Assembly: GCF_015706575.1 (NCBI RefSeq)
Contig: NW_024037064.1
Span: 3,285,427 to 3,349,426, forward strand
Origin: Patiria miniata
Lineage: Eukaryota > Echinodermata > Asteroidea > Valvatida > Asterinidae
Length of the DNA stretch: 64,000 bases
Direction of reading: 5' to 3'
The notes below the pieces were generated by a model, which saw nothing but the letters and a program-made list of their open reading frames with translations, was not told where the DNA came from and searched no databases. Below, piece after piece: positions 1-11,871 of the stretch. Positions within the stretch are counted from its first letter, which is position 1; each line of letters begins with the position of its first letter. The translations under genes and the position numbers were made by a program.

Positions 1-2854
1 ATAAACTATATCTTGAGTTTTATCCACAAGTGAGTCCTTGTATATTATGGCAGTAAAGGAATTCAACCTCTTGCGGTCGCAGGAGTTCGAATCTAAATTT
101 ATTATGCAAATTAGGCTTCTCATTGTTAAAAAATATGCTGAGAACTGAGGTTGGTTTTTCATATCACACGTTACATCAAAAACGCAGACATGGATATATT
201 TTGCCCGTAGACAAACAGTATAATTTTCCGCATACAGGCAACCATGCATCATTTTTTTTTTCTTATAGAAAAGCAGTCACATATTCTAACACTAAATTCA
301 TCAATTCGTGTAAAGATTGTGAAGCGAACATGCACAATTACCACAACACAAAACTGTGCATATAGCCAGCTGTTGTAATAGAATGTCTGAGCCATTTCCA
401 TTCATTTGTGCTATACGCAGTGACTAATTATTTTGTGTCGATTTGTAGGCCAGAAAAAATGAAGTTATCCATGAGCAAGGCTTCAAACACTGAATCATAC
501 CACAGTTCATCTGTGATTTGGAACTGCACGAACTGTATCTTCTATATCGTTTATGTTGCGCTTAGCTTAACTTTGCCTGTCTTTTTTTAGTGTGAAAAAA
601 AATGCGTTTGCTGTTGGGCACTAGATGTTCTCTTTTCATATCTTCATTAAAGCAGTAAGTTAACAATATGCACAAATTGAAAATTGTAACTAAAGCACAT
701 GCAGTTCTAGTTAAAACAGATGCGCGGTAAAAGCTGTTTTTTTATTTTCGATATACAAAGCAACATTACAATTAAATCTGAGTCAATATCATCTATTTTC
801 AGTACGTTTTACAATAGCCTTGACCAAGGCGTTGGGCTTATCGATTCGCCGATAAAAAAAAAAATCGCCGATATTAAGAAAATCCCTAATCAACTTGGCA
901 AGGCATTGCGTGCACATATCGATGCCCGTACGCTGCTAGTGAGAAAGTAACTTGTACCATACAGCGATGCTTTCACGTACGCACGTACACACACGTACTC
1001 GTACAACAGCCATGCACACACAGTACATGCATGAGCTAGTCCGCGTAACCCAACGCCTTGATGATTTTGAGTTGACCCAGCAAAACCTATTACGGTAATG
1101 AGGTACCACCCCCGCGTATACTGAATTCTCATTGGTCAGCCCGCGATAGGCTAACAAACACGTCGCATCCGCGAAGAAACGCTGCAATGGCGGCCCGTTG
1201 CTGTGGGTGAAAGTCGTTCAGTCCCAGTCTGTCCGAAGCAGTATTGAAGGCTCCAACGAATTATGCAGGTAATGCTGTCATAAGACGATCGTTGCCCACT
1301 CAAATGGATTCATTACAAGAGCCGAAAAACTCGAATCAATGTCAAATTGTTGAAAAAGTGACGAACATTTCGCTCTCGCTAAAAAGACATGGAAGACGCC
1401 ATGATGAGTAATGCATTATGCATGCCGCGCGACGTCACATGATTCTTGTGAAGCTTACGATTGGTCAGCTAGAATTAACTAATCATACTATTGGGAAGGT
1501 TGTTTCATGCGATTGGTCCAAGACGAACCTACATAATCATGCACGGCATACCCGCATATCCTGAAGCCCGCCCATTTTTTTCCAAAACTGGACGAAAAAG
1601 TAAAGAAAGACATTAAACCCGGAAGTTGCAGACCCAACAAGGCGGTCGTTCGACAGGCCACGCGGCGCGTATATCCCCCACACGTACGTACGTCCACCCA
1701 CACGCAGAACACAGTAGGCCTACATTTACTGCCTTATTACACCATGCGTACAGTCCGTACTCACGTGTGTGTGTGCTTGCTGGTTGTGTTAGCCGTTCGT
1801 ACGGACAAGGGTCGTACACGCACGTAGCCGCGTTGATTGTGGGTGCAGGGCCCGATTATCTCCCTTCGACAAAAAGCCGAGAGACCGCATTGAACAAGGC
1901 TAGTTTTACAAGTGAGAGTATTTTAATATGCGTTAGGCCTATGTTGTTTCAGTCAGTTTTACAGTTTTATGTCAATAATCGAAAGTGGCTGTATATATTC
2001 TGTTGTCACAGAAGTATGAATTTCCCCGTAGAGAATAAAATATCTTTTTTACAAAAGTAAACATAAAATCAAATGAACATCAATTTCATGCTACATTTCT
2101 ACGATATAACATACACATAGATCAATGATCCAGGTATTATGTAGATTTCTTCTTGTATATTACATCGCTTAAAATAATGTTGGTGTTACTGCTTTGAATC
2201 AAGCAAACGAAACAAACAATTTGGAGTCAATTAATCATATTACTAATTAGTTTTAGAAAACTGACAATTTATACCATTGATAAACTGTTTTCTCTACGCA
2301 AACTCTAGTAATGAAAATAATGATATACAATATCAAAAATTAACTGCACGAATCCTCATTGCATGGTTCTCAATGTGAACGGTTTCGGATTAGCACAGTA
2401 TTAAACAGTCTGAGATTGCAATCCAATTCGTCACATTTCGAGTGCAGTATCAATGTGGGCCACTGTAAAAAATTACATCTGACAGTATAACGGATACTAT
2501 TGCATAGCGACAAAGTTTACACAAAAAACGCAGCAGCTCTAGAAGCAAGTTAGCGAAAACCTCTCGTATAATAACGTTGCAATAATAGCAGCAAAAGAGT
2601 AATAACATAACAGTATCACAATCTGTGTGGTTGGTACGTAATCATTCTGAATTTTCGTTTGAATAACGGTAACTGTAAAAACGGCATGTAGCTTAAATTA
2701 AAATAAAACTACAAAAGTGTTGCTGGTCAAAACTTAATGCGATCTAGTTCGTTCAATATTTCGAACGAAGGATCAATCAATTATCAATCTGATATAAAGA
2801 GACTCATTTTAGGCATAATTTCATGTTTAACCAATCTTAAGAAGATCGAGACAT
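1..2854. other. Anonymous AT-rich sequence, no gene recognised
   Basis: No ORF here resembles a known protein. A weak tRNA-like pair (tggcagtaaagg near 48, gagttcgaatct near 84) could be the head of a decayed SINE. Stretches at 960-1030 and 1670-1830 are rich in cgtac and acacgt. Around 1187 an ATG in a CpG-richer stretch (gcaatggcggcc) is followed within 25 bases by a donor-like GTGAAAG. That is too little to call an exon. Confidence 0.4.
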
Positions 2855-3117
2855 TTCCATTCCATACACAGTTAATTACAGGCCCCAAATTTCATACACA
2901 GTTAATTCCATTCCATACACAGTTAATAGCAGGCCCCAAAGTATGGAACACTATTCCCATCAACATCAAGGACGCCCCATCTCTCACCATTTTCAAGAAA
3001 CGTCTTAAAAGTTTTTTTATTCATAACATCCTAGTCCTCTCTTGTACAGCGCTTTGATCTATCTTGTAAAAGCGCTTTATAAATACTTTATTATTAGTAG
3101 TAGTAGTATTATTATTA
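2855..3117 (+). pseudogene. LINE (CR1/L2-like) 3' end with TTA/TAG microsatellite tail
   Basis: The peptide ends in AGPKVWNTIPINIKDAPSLT and FKKRLKSFFI. GPKVWN-x-IP followed by FKKRLK is the familiar C-terminal tail of CR1/L2-type non-LTR reverse transcriptases. The frame stops after LVLSCTAL, and the 3' untranslated end reads gcgctttgatc, then gcgctttataaatac, then a (tta/tag)n run, as in many 3' ends of this group. The element is truncated, with no reverse transcriptase core upstream. Just before the tail the ttccatacacagttaatt segment is repeated three times, so GPK appears twice: a small local duplication in the dead copy. Confidence 0.6.
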
Positions 3118-5292
3118 ATTCACACGTGCAACGAAGTTAGGAATCCAAAACTATGAACACAAACGTGGAAATATATGGAAAGCCTAGTTACATCTAACGT
3201 CACTGCAACAATGAGATAATTGGTCAAGCTCTATTTTTCATTTACGTTACCCTCTTTAGGGCGAGTGTTTCCTTTGTTTAACTAAAAGCATGTTAGGTGA
3301 AAATATAACCGTGTTTTCACGGTAAATGAACAATTTTGTTTACAAAAGCTGTGATATCATATATGATGAATAAGAACTGTTATCGCATACAAGTATTGTT
3401 TTTGATAATTAAATTAAACTTAAAATTCAAGACTAATCAAAACTGACTGTCAACCATTTCTTTATTATAAGAATTAATAGAATGACTGAGGTGAAGAAAT
3501 ACAATATCTTCGCCGTTTTAGAACTCACCATTATTACTTTTAAATACTGAAAGAAAGCATAATCCTCATTAGCATCTCATTTCAAAGCAGCTGCCATATG
3601 GACTATTTACAACATATATACAAAATGTTGCTCTCGTAGCCCAGTTATCTCCTAATAAACGCACCTACCCTGTCTGTATACTCTCGGCTTGTATGAAGTC
3701 TAGAGAAATTCTCAACAGGTGACGCGTGTTTTCTCATTGTTAAGCGCCCACTTAATCAGTTTTTTTATACAAACCGAATTTCGCCTGACGGTGTGATGTT
3801 ATGGTTAAAGAGATACCTGATACTTTTTTAATGAAACTTCGATAGAAAGTTTACGTTACATTTATTTTGCGTAATGGCTAGAATCAAGAAACAACGGAAC
3901 ATTATGCATGTAATACAGCGATTACATAGCCTGTTACTTTAACCAAATTAAGTTTGCTTCTGCAGTATTGTATGCCTTTAGATAAAAGTTTGTTCTGAGA
4001 CGCACTGTTAAAGCTATTTTAATGCAAACGTCGTCCTACAAAGAATATGTAATCTTATATTTAAAATTTTAAGCATGCATTACTGAAATAGGACTTTGTC
4101 ATAGTGTAACTACTCTGCAATAAGCAATTAAAAAAAACACATCATTGCATTCAACAATATTTATCTGGCAACTGCGAGAAACAACAGCTGCACGAGTACA
4201 ATTATCTGTATCATGTACTGATGATAACGGCAGCCTATAGTCAATGCACAGCAGCCTAGTCTATAGGTTTATTTCAAAAACAAATCCGAACAAACGCGTC
4301 AACAGAATGATTACTATCTTTTTTGTAAAAAGAACATCTGAAGGCTTTATAAGTAGTTGATATAACTATTCTGAATATGTTTCTCATATCTAAATGCAAG
4401 AAATGGCTGGTCCGAATTCGTTGAAGAACAAATGGATTGTGTAGCATTCCATAAGAAGGCATGTTATCTGCCAACTGCTATCCTGTTATTAAAAAACAAC
4501 GCCTTTAAAAACACGCGTATTAATTGTGGTCGATGCATTTTACAATACATGAATATCCACAAAGAAACTTAAAAAAATTATATATTTAGGCCTTAATTGT
4601 TTATTGTAGGCCTTGCGTCTTGACTGTATTTAATAACATTCTGTCTTTAAACTGTTCGCAAATTACACTAAAGGGTTTTGTCAATCTGATTAAAAAACCT
4701 TTCTATCACTCGATTTTATCCTACTCTCTATTGTTTATGTGTCGCAGCATTCATTCATTCGTTAGACATAGGCATTTGCCCGTGGTCTCCTTCTCAAATT
4801 ATACACAGTTGGGATCACTGGCGCCGCTCCCACCACAGCCCGTCTTTCCAGTGCTGCTGCTGTCAGTTCGTTGGCTAACCGATAAAACTGGCTACAAGTA
4901 GCCGACAAATTTGGCAATTAATTGGGTACAAAGAAATGTTACTTTATCAATGATCCCAAATAGAGCAATAATTATCTAAAATATATAAGCGCGCAAAAGT
5001 CGTCCCTCGCTCGATTTCATTCTACATTCTACGGTTAATAATTTACAGCATTAGCGAAACGGTAAAACTGGCTCAAAAATAGACGGCAAAATTGACAATC
5101 AAATGGGTAGGAAAAAAGTATATATCAATGCCATCACCAAATGAGCAATCACCTAGAATTAAGTACACACAGATGAGGACGCACGCATCTCATTATGTTA
5201 CATGCATCAGCAACGACATATCTTGTATATTGCAGAACATTTCCCATATAAAAACGGTATTCTGGTTTTGGACCGGTCCTCCAGGTACCTAT
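3118..5292. other. Anonymous sequence downstream of the ZU5-death gene
   Basis: No coding or structured element is recognised. A short imperfect direct repeat is present: a block around 4868-4925 (gataaaactggct with caaatttggcaatta) recurs at 5055-5105 (ggtaaaactggct with caaaattgacaatc). Confidence 0.35.
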
Positions 5293-5664
5293 TTATTCAT
5301 CACGATCTCTGTTGTTGAGATCATCTTGTATAATCTCTACAGCTCTGTCCAATCCCATCCCACTCAGTACCCCTACAAATGTCTTTATGGCTTCGTTGTC
5401 CGTTTTGTTATTGTCTCTGCAAACGTCGAAGTAGAGTTGCAGTAAACCTCTCGCGCGAAGCCTTCCTGATTCAACGGCAACCTGGACAGATCTGCCTGGC
5501 ATGTTAGTTATCTGTTCCACGAGGCGATTCCAGTTGTTAAGGCCGTCGCGTCCACTGTCTAGATGATCACACAATGACCACACCGCTTTTTCTGACAACC
5601 CACCAAAAGCTTGGGGGTCAACCTCATCGTGGACGATGTTTGAAATGCCGTTGCCGATCTGTTC
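5293..5664 (-). CDS. Terminal exon of ZU5-UPA-death-domain gene: death domain
   Basis: This exon carries the C-terminal death domain of a minus-strand gene whose other exons lie at 6170-6205, 14098-14241 and 14762-15352. It opens after a clear acceptor (pyrimidine-rich tract ending AAACAG at 5665) in phase 0 and runs 123 codons to a TAA at 5293-5295. The peptide has a helical death-fold pattern: LSEKAVWSLCDHLD, then NNWNRLVEQI with the tryptophan typical of death-domain helices, then RARGLLQLYFDVCRD and a last helix MGLDRAVEIIQDDL. Death domains pair with one another to assemble receptor or adaptor signalling complexes in the cytoplasm. AATAAA overlaps the stop codon on the minus strand and could serve as the polyadenylation signal, but this is inference. 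The order ZU5, UPA, death is that of UNC5, UNC5CL and PIDD-like proteins. I cannot say which subfamily this belongs to. Confidence 0.8.
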   Translation of the reverse strand, partial: EQIGNGISNIVHDEVDPQAFGGLSEKAVWSLCDHLDSGRDGLNNWNRLVEQITNMPGRSVQVAVESGRLRARGLLQLYFDVCRDNNKTDNEAIKTFVGVLSGMGLDRAVEIIQDDLNNRDRDE

Positions 5665-6169
5665 CTGTTTAATTTGAAGCAAAAAAAATCAATTATTTGG
5701 ACTGTCCGATGCAATTGTGCACTTTTGAATGCAGCATTAGATTTTCATGCCAAGAGTAATTTGGTCAGATATGCGACCTCCGTTGTATCAGGTTGTATAC
5801 GGGTTTTTATTTATTTATTTTTTTTTTGGATGAGTGGGCGCCGTTGCACAACGGTGATACTTAGATCATATCAGATAGTTCAACAATATTCTAACGGGAA
5901 TATTGACTTGGCTTAGTCTTAGCTTCTTCTTCAGGCATGCCACGTCACTGAAGGCTTAATAATATACTGAGAAGTTTGTAAGAAATGGCGATCTGAATCC
6001 AACTTTTTTTTAGCCCTTTCCTTGTCAATAGTGACCCTTTAGGTGGTCAAAATGACCATTTATAATGTTAAAGTTTGACCAGGAAATGAACTGAGCCAAT
6101 CTGGATTAAGATTCTGGATCAATCTGACACAGAATGTGTGCTGCAGGAATTTGACGTATATCATCCTAC

Positions 6170-6205
6170 CTTACAATTGTCACACAGAGCAGCTGCCCCG
6201 TCTCT
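6170..6205 (-). CDS. 36-nt microexon linking UPA and death domain (ZU5-death gene)
   Basis: On the minus strand a strong acceptor (TTTTTGTTTTCTCAG) is followed by 36 open bases and a good donor (TGTAAG then GTAGGA). The exon codes for RDGAAALCDNCK and keeps phase 0 on both sides. It therefore fits between the phase-0 donor at 14098 and the phase-0 acceptor of the death-domain exon at 5664. It is too short for an ORF search to report. The CDNC tail with two cysteines has no function I can name. The case for it rests on splice-site quality and frame agreement; a transcript would settle it. Confidence 0.6.
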
Positions 6206-6540
6206 CTGAGAAAACAAAAAGGAAACATGAAACATATTGAGCTTCCTTGGTAAATCTTGCTCCTTCCCAACTGCAAACGCCTTATTGCAAGTATCCCCCA
6301 CCTAGTAAAACAAATGAGGAATATGTGTATGATGCATACATGCAATCCATCGCAAGTTTATCACAAGGTATTCCAAGATTGTCAGAACTATTCAAGTGAT
6401 CGACTCAATCATAAAGCTATTTACACAGGATTCTTGTGCATAATCGTTTGGAAAATGTATGGGTTGTGGAAAACCGAATAAAACTGACCGGTGCGCAATT
6501 ATCTTTGCAATAATAATAATAATAACAATAACAATAATAA

Positions 6541-7663
6541 CTAGAAATGTGTTTGTGGACAAACACAAGCTGTTTCGGATATTTGAAATACTCTGAGCAC
6601 GGGATGAACAATCAGTGACGTCACTATAAATGTCATCTATAACAGCACATTATAATATGTACATGTCAAGGTACAACCAAATCGAACATTAGTTCTGTAG
6701 ATATAGACCTATAAAAGAATAAAATGCACCTTTAAGGGACTTCACATGACATTTGATGATGATGTCACTTCAATGTCCATCTATAACACATCCATGTGAA
6801 TATGCATACCAAGTTTTAACCCAATCAGACTTTCGAAGTTCATTTTGAAGAAAAACGTGTACGAAACCAATAGGGAAACAATGCATCTTTAATGTGATGT
6901 AACCTGACACCTCATGACGCCACGATGATGAATTTCTTCTAGGACCATCTGTGGGTAGTGGTCTAAGTGTGTACCAAGTATAAAGTCGATCAAATTTACG
7001 AAAGTGCCAAAGTGGAGCGTTTTAAAACGTGTACAAAACCTATGGGGAAAATGTGCATCTTTAATGTGAAGTAACGTGACACCTGATGACGTCACAATCA
7101 CGAATTTCTTCAAGAACCATCTGTGGGTGGTGGTCTAAGTTTGTATTAAGTGTAATGTCGATCGGATTTACGAAGGTGCCTAAGTGGAGTGTTTTAAAAC
7201 GTGTACAAAACATATGGGGAAAAATGCATCTTTAATGTGACGTAACCTGACACTTGATGACGTCACGATCATGAATTTCGTCTAGAACAATCTGTGGCTG
7301 GTGGTCTAAGCATGAATTAAGTTTAAAGTCGATCGAATTTACGAAGATGCCAAACTGGAGTGTTTTAAAACGTGTACAAAACATATGGGGAAAAAGGCAT
7401 CTTTAATGTGACGTAACCTAACACCTGATGACGTCACGATCACAAATTTCTTCTAGGACCATCTGTGGGTGGTGGTGGTGTAAGTATGTATCAAGTCTGA
7501 AATCAATCGGATTTGAAAAAGTGGCAAAGTGGACTGGTGGAAGAAACGTGTTTTAAACCTATGGAGAAAACGTCTGAAAAAGGAGAAGAAAAAAAAAAGA
7601 AAAAAAAAAGAAAAACAAAATCTTAACGAAAACAAGAGCTGTTTCGGTGTGTCACCGAAACAG
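6541..7663 (-). mobile_element. Non-autonomous Helitron/Helentron-like element, inverted copy
   Basis: Read on the minus strand, the element starts near a perfect hairpin (gctgtttcggtg with its complement, 7637-7662). It runs through a T-rich tract and several modules of about 170 bases with a gtgacgtcatcaggtg core. It ends with a short hairpin (tgtgtttgt / acaaacaca) three bases before CTAG at 6544-6541, followed by TT. A 3' hairpin followed by CTRR and a T-rich target is the Helitron hallmark. Internal tandem modules are typical of non-autonomous Helentrons. No Rep/helicase coding is present. The same family makes the array at 43.7-47.2 kb in the opposite orientation. Confidence 0.6.
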
Positions 7664-7789
7664 CTAATAATAACAGGTTCTTATATAGCGCTTTTAACTA
7701 AGATCAAAGCGCTTTACATTATTATTACCGCTAATCATTGGACCAATTAAACATTCCATATACCATCTCAGCTCCCCGGGGAGCATATA
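7664..7789 (-). repeat. 3' half of a split tRNA-derived SINE
   Basis: On the minus strand this reads gctccccggggagctgagat, then a stretch ending gcgctatataagaacctg and a (tta)n tail. Together with 11289-11512 it forms one SINE of about 350 bp, interrupted by the TIR element at 7790-11288. Confidence 0.55.
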
Positions 7790-10700
7790 TGGCATTATTT
7801 CTCATTCAAAAGTCAAAAGGTGCACCTTTTCATGAAAAGGTGCACCATTTCAGTAGTTGATGTTGAAACGTTGGCAGATCATCTACATGATGTAGTTCTA
7901 GGATGCATTTCTTGTAGATCATCTACATGATGTGGTTCTAGGGTGTATTTTTTTTGTAGATGATCTACATGATGTGGATCTAGGGTGTCTTTTTGGTAGA
8001 TCATCTACATGATGTGGTTTTAGAGTGCATTTTTTGTAGATCATCTACATGATGTGGTTCTAGGGTGTCTTTTTTGTAGATCATCTACATGATGTGGTTC
8101 TAGGGTGCATTTCTAGTAGATCATCTACATGATGTGGTTCTAGAGTGCACTTCTTGTAGATCATCTACATGATGTGGTTTTTGTAGATCATCTACATGAT
8201 GTGGTTCTAGGGTGCATTTCTAGTAGATCATCTACATGATGTGGTTCTAGTGTGTCTTTTTTTGTAGATCAACTACATGATGTGGTTCTAGGGTGCATTT
8301 CTAGTAGATCATCTACATGATGTGGTTCTAGATTGCATTTTTTGTAGATCATCTACATGATGTGGTTCTAGGGTGTCTTTTTTTGTAGATCATCTACATG
8401 ATGTGGTTCTAGTGTGCATTTCTTGTAGATCATCTACATGATGTGGTTCTAGGGTGTCTGTTTTGTAGATCATCTACATGATGTGGTTCTAGGGTGCATT
8501 TTTAGTAGATCATCTTCATGATGTGGTTTTAGAGTGCATTTTTTGTAGATCATCTACATGATGTGGTTCTAGGGTGTCTTTTTTGTAGATCATCTACATG
8601 ATGTGGTTCTAGAGTGCATTTCTAGTAGATCATCTACATGATGTGGTTCTAGAGTGCATTTCTTGTAGATCATCTACATGATGTGGTTTTTGTAGATCAT
8701 CTACATGATGTGGTTCTAGGGTGCATTTCTAGTAGATCATCTACATGATGTGGATCTAGAGTGCATTTTTTGTAGATCATCTACATGATGTGGTTCTAGG
8801 GTGTCTTTTTTGTAGATCATCTACATGATGTGGTTCTAGGGTGTCTTTTTTGTAGATCATCTACATGATGTGGTTCTAGCGTGCATTTCTTGTAGATCAT
8901 CTACATGATGTGGTTCTAGGGTGTCTGTTTTGTAGATCATCTACATGATGTGGTTCTAGGGTGCATTTCTAGTAGATCATCTACATGATGTGGATCTAGG
9001 GTGTCTTTTTTGTAGATCATCTACATGATGTGGTTCTAGGGTGTCTTTTTTGTAGATCATCTACATGATGTGGATCTAGAGTGCATTTTTTGTAGATCAT
9101 CTACATGATGTGGTTCTAGGGTGTCTTTTTTGTAGATCATCTACATGATGTGGTTCTAGGGTGCATTTCTAGTAGATCATCTACATGATGTGGTTCTAGG
9201 TTGCATTTTTTGTAGATCATCTACATGATGTGGTTCTAGGGTGTATTTTTGGTAGATCATCTACATGATGTGGTTCTAGAGTGCATTTCTAGTAGATCAT
9301 CTACATGATGTGTGGTTCTAGAGTTTGGCATTATTTCTCATTCAAAACTCAAAAGGTGCACCTTTTCATGAAAAGGTGCACCATTCAGTAGTTGATGTTG
9401 AAACTGGAGATAAAGTGCATTGTTATAAAATGAACTTCAGTTTTTGTCGCAAAATTGGTCTTACAGTGTACTTTTTGAAACCGACCACTCGTATGCTTGG
9501 CAGTGCCCTGTTTGTTTTTTTGCACCACGTTTGCAGATCATCTACATGATGTAGTTCTTGGATGCATTTCTTGTAGATCATCTACATGATGTGGTTCTAG
9601 GGTGCATTTTTTGTAGATCATCTACATGATGTGGTTCTAGGGTGTATTTTTTGTAGATCATCTACAAGATGTGGTTCTAGAGTGCATTTCTTGTAGATCA
9701 TCTACATGATGTGGTTCTAAGGTGAATTTTTTGTAGATTATCTACAAGATGTGGTTCTAGAGTGCATTTCTTGTAGATCATCTATATGATGTGGTTCTAG
9801 GGTGTATTTTTTGTAGATCATCTACATGATGTGGTTCTAGAGTGCATTTCTAGTAGATCATCTACATGATGTGGTTCTAGAGTGCATTTCTTGTAGATCA
9901 TCTACATGATGTGGTTTTTGTAGATCATCTACATGATGTGGTTCTAGGGTGCATTTCTAGTAGATCATCTACATGATGTGGATCTAGAGTGCATTTTTTG
10001 TAGATCATCTACATGATGTGGTTCTAGGGTGTCTTTTTTGTAGATCATCTACATGATGTGGTTCTAGGGTGTCTTTTTTGTAGATCATCTACATGATGTG
10101 GTTCTAGCGTGCATTTCTTGTAGATCATCTACATGATGTGGTTCTAGGGTGTCTGTTTTGTAGATCATCTACATGATGTGGTTCTAGGGTGCATTTCTAG
10201 TAGATCATCTACATGATGTGGATCTAGGGTGTCTTTTTTGTAGATCATCTACATGATGTGGTTCTAGGGTGTCTTTTTTGTAGATCATCTACATGATGTG
10301 GATCTAGAGTGCATTTTTTGTAGATCATCTACATGATGTGGTTCTAGGGTGTCTTTTTTGTAGATCATCTACATGATGTGGTTCTAGGGTGCATTTCTAG
10401 TAGATCATCTACATGATGTGGTTCTAGGTTGCATTTTTTGTAGATCATCTACATGATGTGGTTCTAGGGTGTATTTTTGGTAGATCATCTACATGATGTG
10501 GTTCTAGAGTGCATTTCTAGTAGATCATCTACATGATGTGTGGTTCTAGAGTTTGGCATTATTTCTCATTCAAAACTCAAAAGGTGCACCTTTTCATGAA
10601 AAGGTGCACCATTCAGTAGTTGATGTTGAAACTGGAGATAAAGTGCATTGTTATAAAATGAACTTCAGTTTTTGTCGCAAAATTGGTCTTACAGTGTACT

Positions 10701-11288
10701 TTTTGAAACCGACCACTCGTATGCTTGGCAGTGCCCTGTTTGTTTTTTTGCACCACGTTTGCAGATCATCTACATGATGTAGTTCTTGGATGCATTTCTT
10801 GTAGATCATCTACATGATGTGGTTCTAGGGTGCATTTTTTGTAGATCATCTACATGATGTGGTTCTAGGGTGTATTTTTTGTAGATCATCTACAAGATGT
10901 GGTTCTAGAGTGCATTTCTTGTAGATCATCTACATGATGTGGTTCTAAGGTGAATTTTTTGTAGATTATCTACAAGATGTGGTTCTAGAGTGCATTTCTT
11001 GTAGATCATCTATATGATGTGGTTCTAGGGTGTATTTTTTGTAGATCATCTACATGATGTGGTTCTTGAGTGCATTTCTTGTAGATCATCTACATGATGT
11101 GGTTCTAGATGAGTGCATTTCTAGTAGATCATCTACATGATGTGGTTTTAGGGTGTCTGTTTTGTAGATCATCTACATGATGTGGTTCTAGAGTACATTT
11201 CTAGTAGATCATCTACATGATGTAGACAAAAATTGAAGTACATTTTATAAAGGTGCACCTTTTGACTTTTGAATGAGACATAATGCCA
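7790..11288. mobile_element. 3.5-kb TIR element packed with a palindromic ~35-bp satellite
   Basis: The ends are inverted repeats of about 41 bases (tggcattatttctcattcaa... and its complement at 11248-11288), with one mismatch visible. Each end is flanked by TA (7788-7789, 11289-11290), as for Tc1/mariner-type insertions. Inside are several dozen copies of a unit reading tgtagatcatctacatgatg tggttctag plus gtgcattt or gtgtcttt. The unit is largely self-complementary (TGTAGATcATCTACA). Two longer non-satellite blocks (9315-9535 and 10543-10763) are identical and each begins with another copy of the terminal-like gcattatttctcattcaaaa sequence. No transposase is encoded, so the element would depend on enzymes supplied in trans. 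Confidence 0.65.
8575..11063 (+). repeat. Tandem duplication with a 1,228-bp period inside the satellite
   Basis: Two blocks, about 8575-9835 and 9803-11063, match at a constant offset of 1,228 bases, including the irregular units (the short gtggtttttgtag unit, gtagattatc, tctatatgat) and the unique block near 9.4 and 10.6 kb. I see essentially no differences between the copies until their last units. This points to a recent unequal exchange or replication event after the satellite had diverged. Confidence 0.7.
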
Positions 11289-11512
11289 TAATCATACACC
11301 TCAATGCAGCCTGTTAGGCGCAAGGAAGCTAATTCAATCACAATAACCATCACTGCCCTCATATGTACCCATTTACTCCTGGGTGGAGAGAAGCAATGCG
11401 TGACAAAGTGTCTTGCACACGCCCCATGACCCCGCCAGGACTCGAACCCACAACCTGCAGCTTTACCCGCAGAACACGAATCAGTGCCCTTAACTACGAG
11501 GCCACATCGCCA
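11289..11512 (-). repeat. 5' (tRNA-like) half of the split SINE
   Basis: The minus strand begins ggcgatgtggcctcgtagtt (A-box-like tggcctcgtagttaagg) and has a clear B box (ggttgtgggttcgagtcc at about 11437-11455). A conserved body follows (gcaagacactttgtcacgc, cacccaggagtaaatgggta). Two pol III internal promoter boxes followed by a non-tRNA body define a tRNA-derived SINE. It continues on the far side of the inserted element at 7789. It is not a functional tRNA gene, because there is no foldable acceptor stem. Confidence 0.6.
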
Positions 11513-11871
11513 ACATTTTCAAATCAAATGACCAACGATGAATGGGATATTAAATCAAAAGTTGAAAATGTATCAATTCGCTGAATGAGAGAATGTACTG
11601 CAACCCATTCACGAAAAAAATAAGGATGTCTAATCGCATTTAGCAGCTTTTTTCAATTCTCAGTGGGCGCATTGACTCCGGAATTAGTCTAACTTAGACT
11701 TCTTTTGTAGTTGGAATGTCAGTATGATATAATTTCTGCTGTGAGCCTATGAAGCCTCAGCACATGAAGAACATACAAAAGATCTCCCCTAGAACAGTAG
11801 GCTAGCTAAACTGAGAATTAGTGCACATCGCCAGAAAACTTACTTGATAGCATGTACAGCGACCTCGGGTA

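Noticed and set aside
1185..1212. ATG in a CpG-rich context followed by a donor, as a first exon
   Set aside because: Only seven codons lie before the donor, and no promoter element or partner exon was seen. The evidence is too thin.
9325..9549. 74-codon ORF, repeated at 10553-10777, as a duplicated gene
   Set aside because: The frame begins in terminal-like repeat sequence and ends in satellite. The peptide has no family likeness, and identity of the copies reflects the 1,228-bp duplication.
7860..11230. Regularly spaced repeats resembling a CRISPR array
   Set aside because: The intervals between palindromic cores are short and near-identical (gtgcattt or gtgtcttt), not unique spacers. There are no cas genes, and the surroundings are animal-type DNA with TIRs.
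11437..11512. tRNA gene on the minus strand
   Set aside because: A and B boxes are present, but no acceptor stem can be paired. The sequence continues into a SINE body, so it is a tRNA-derived SINE.
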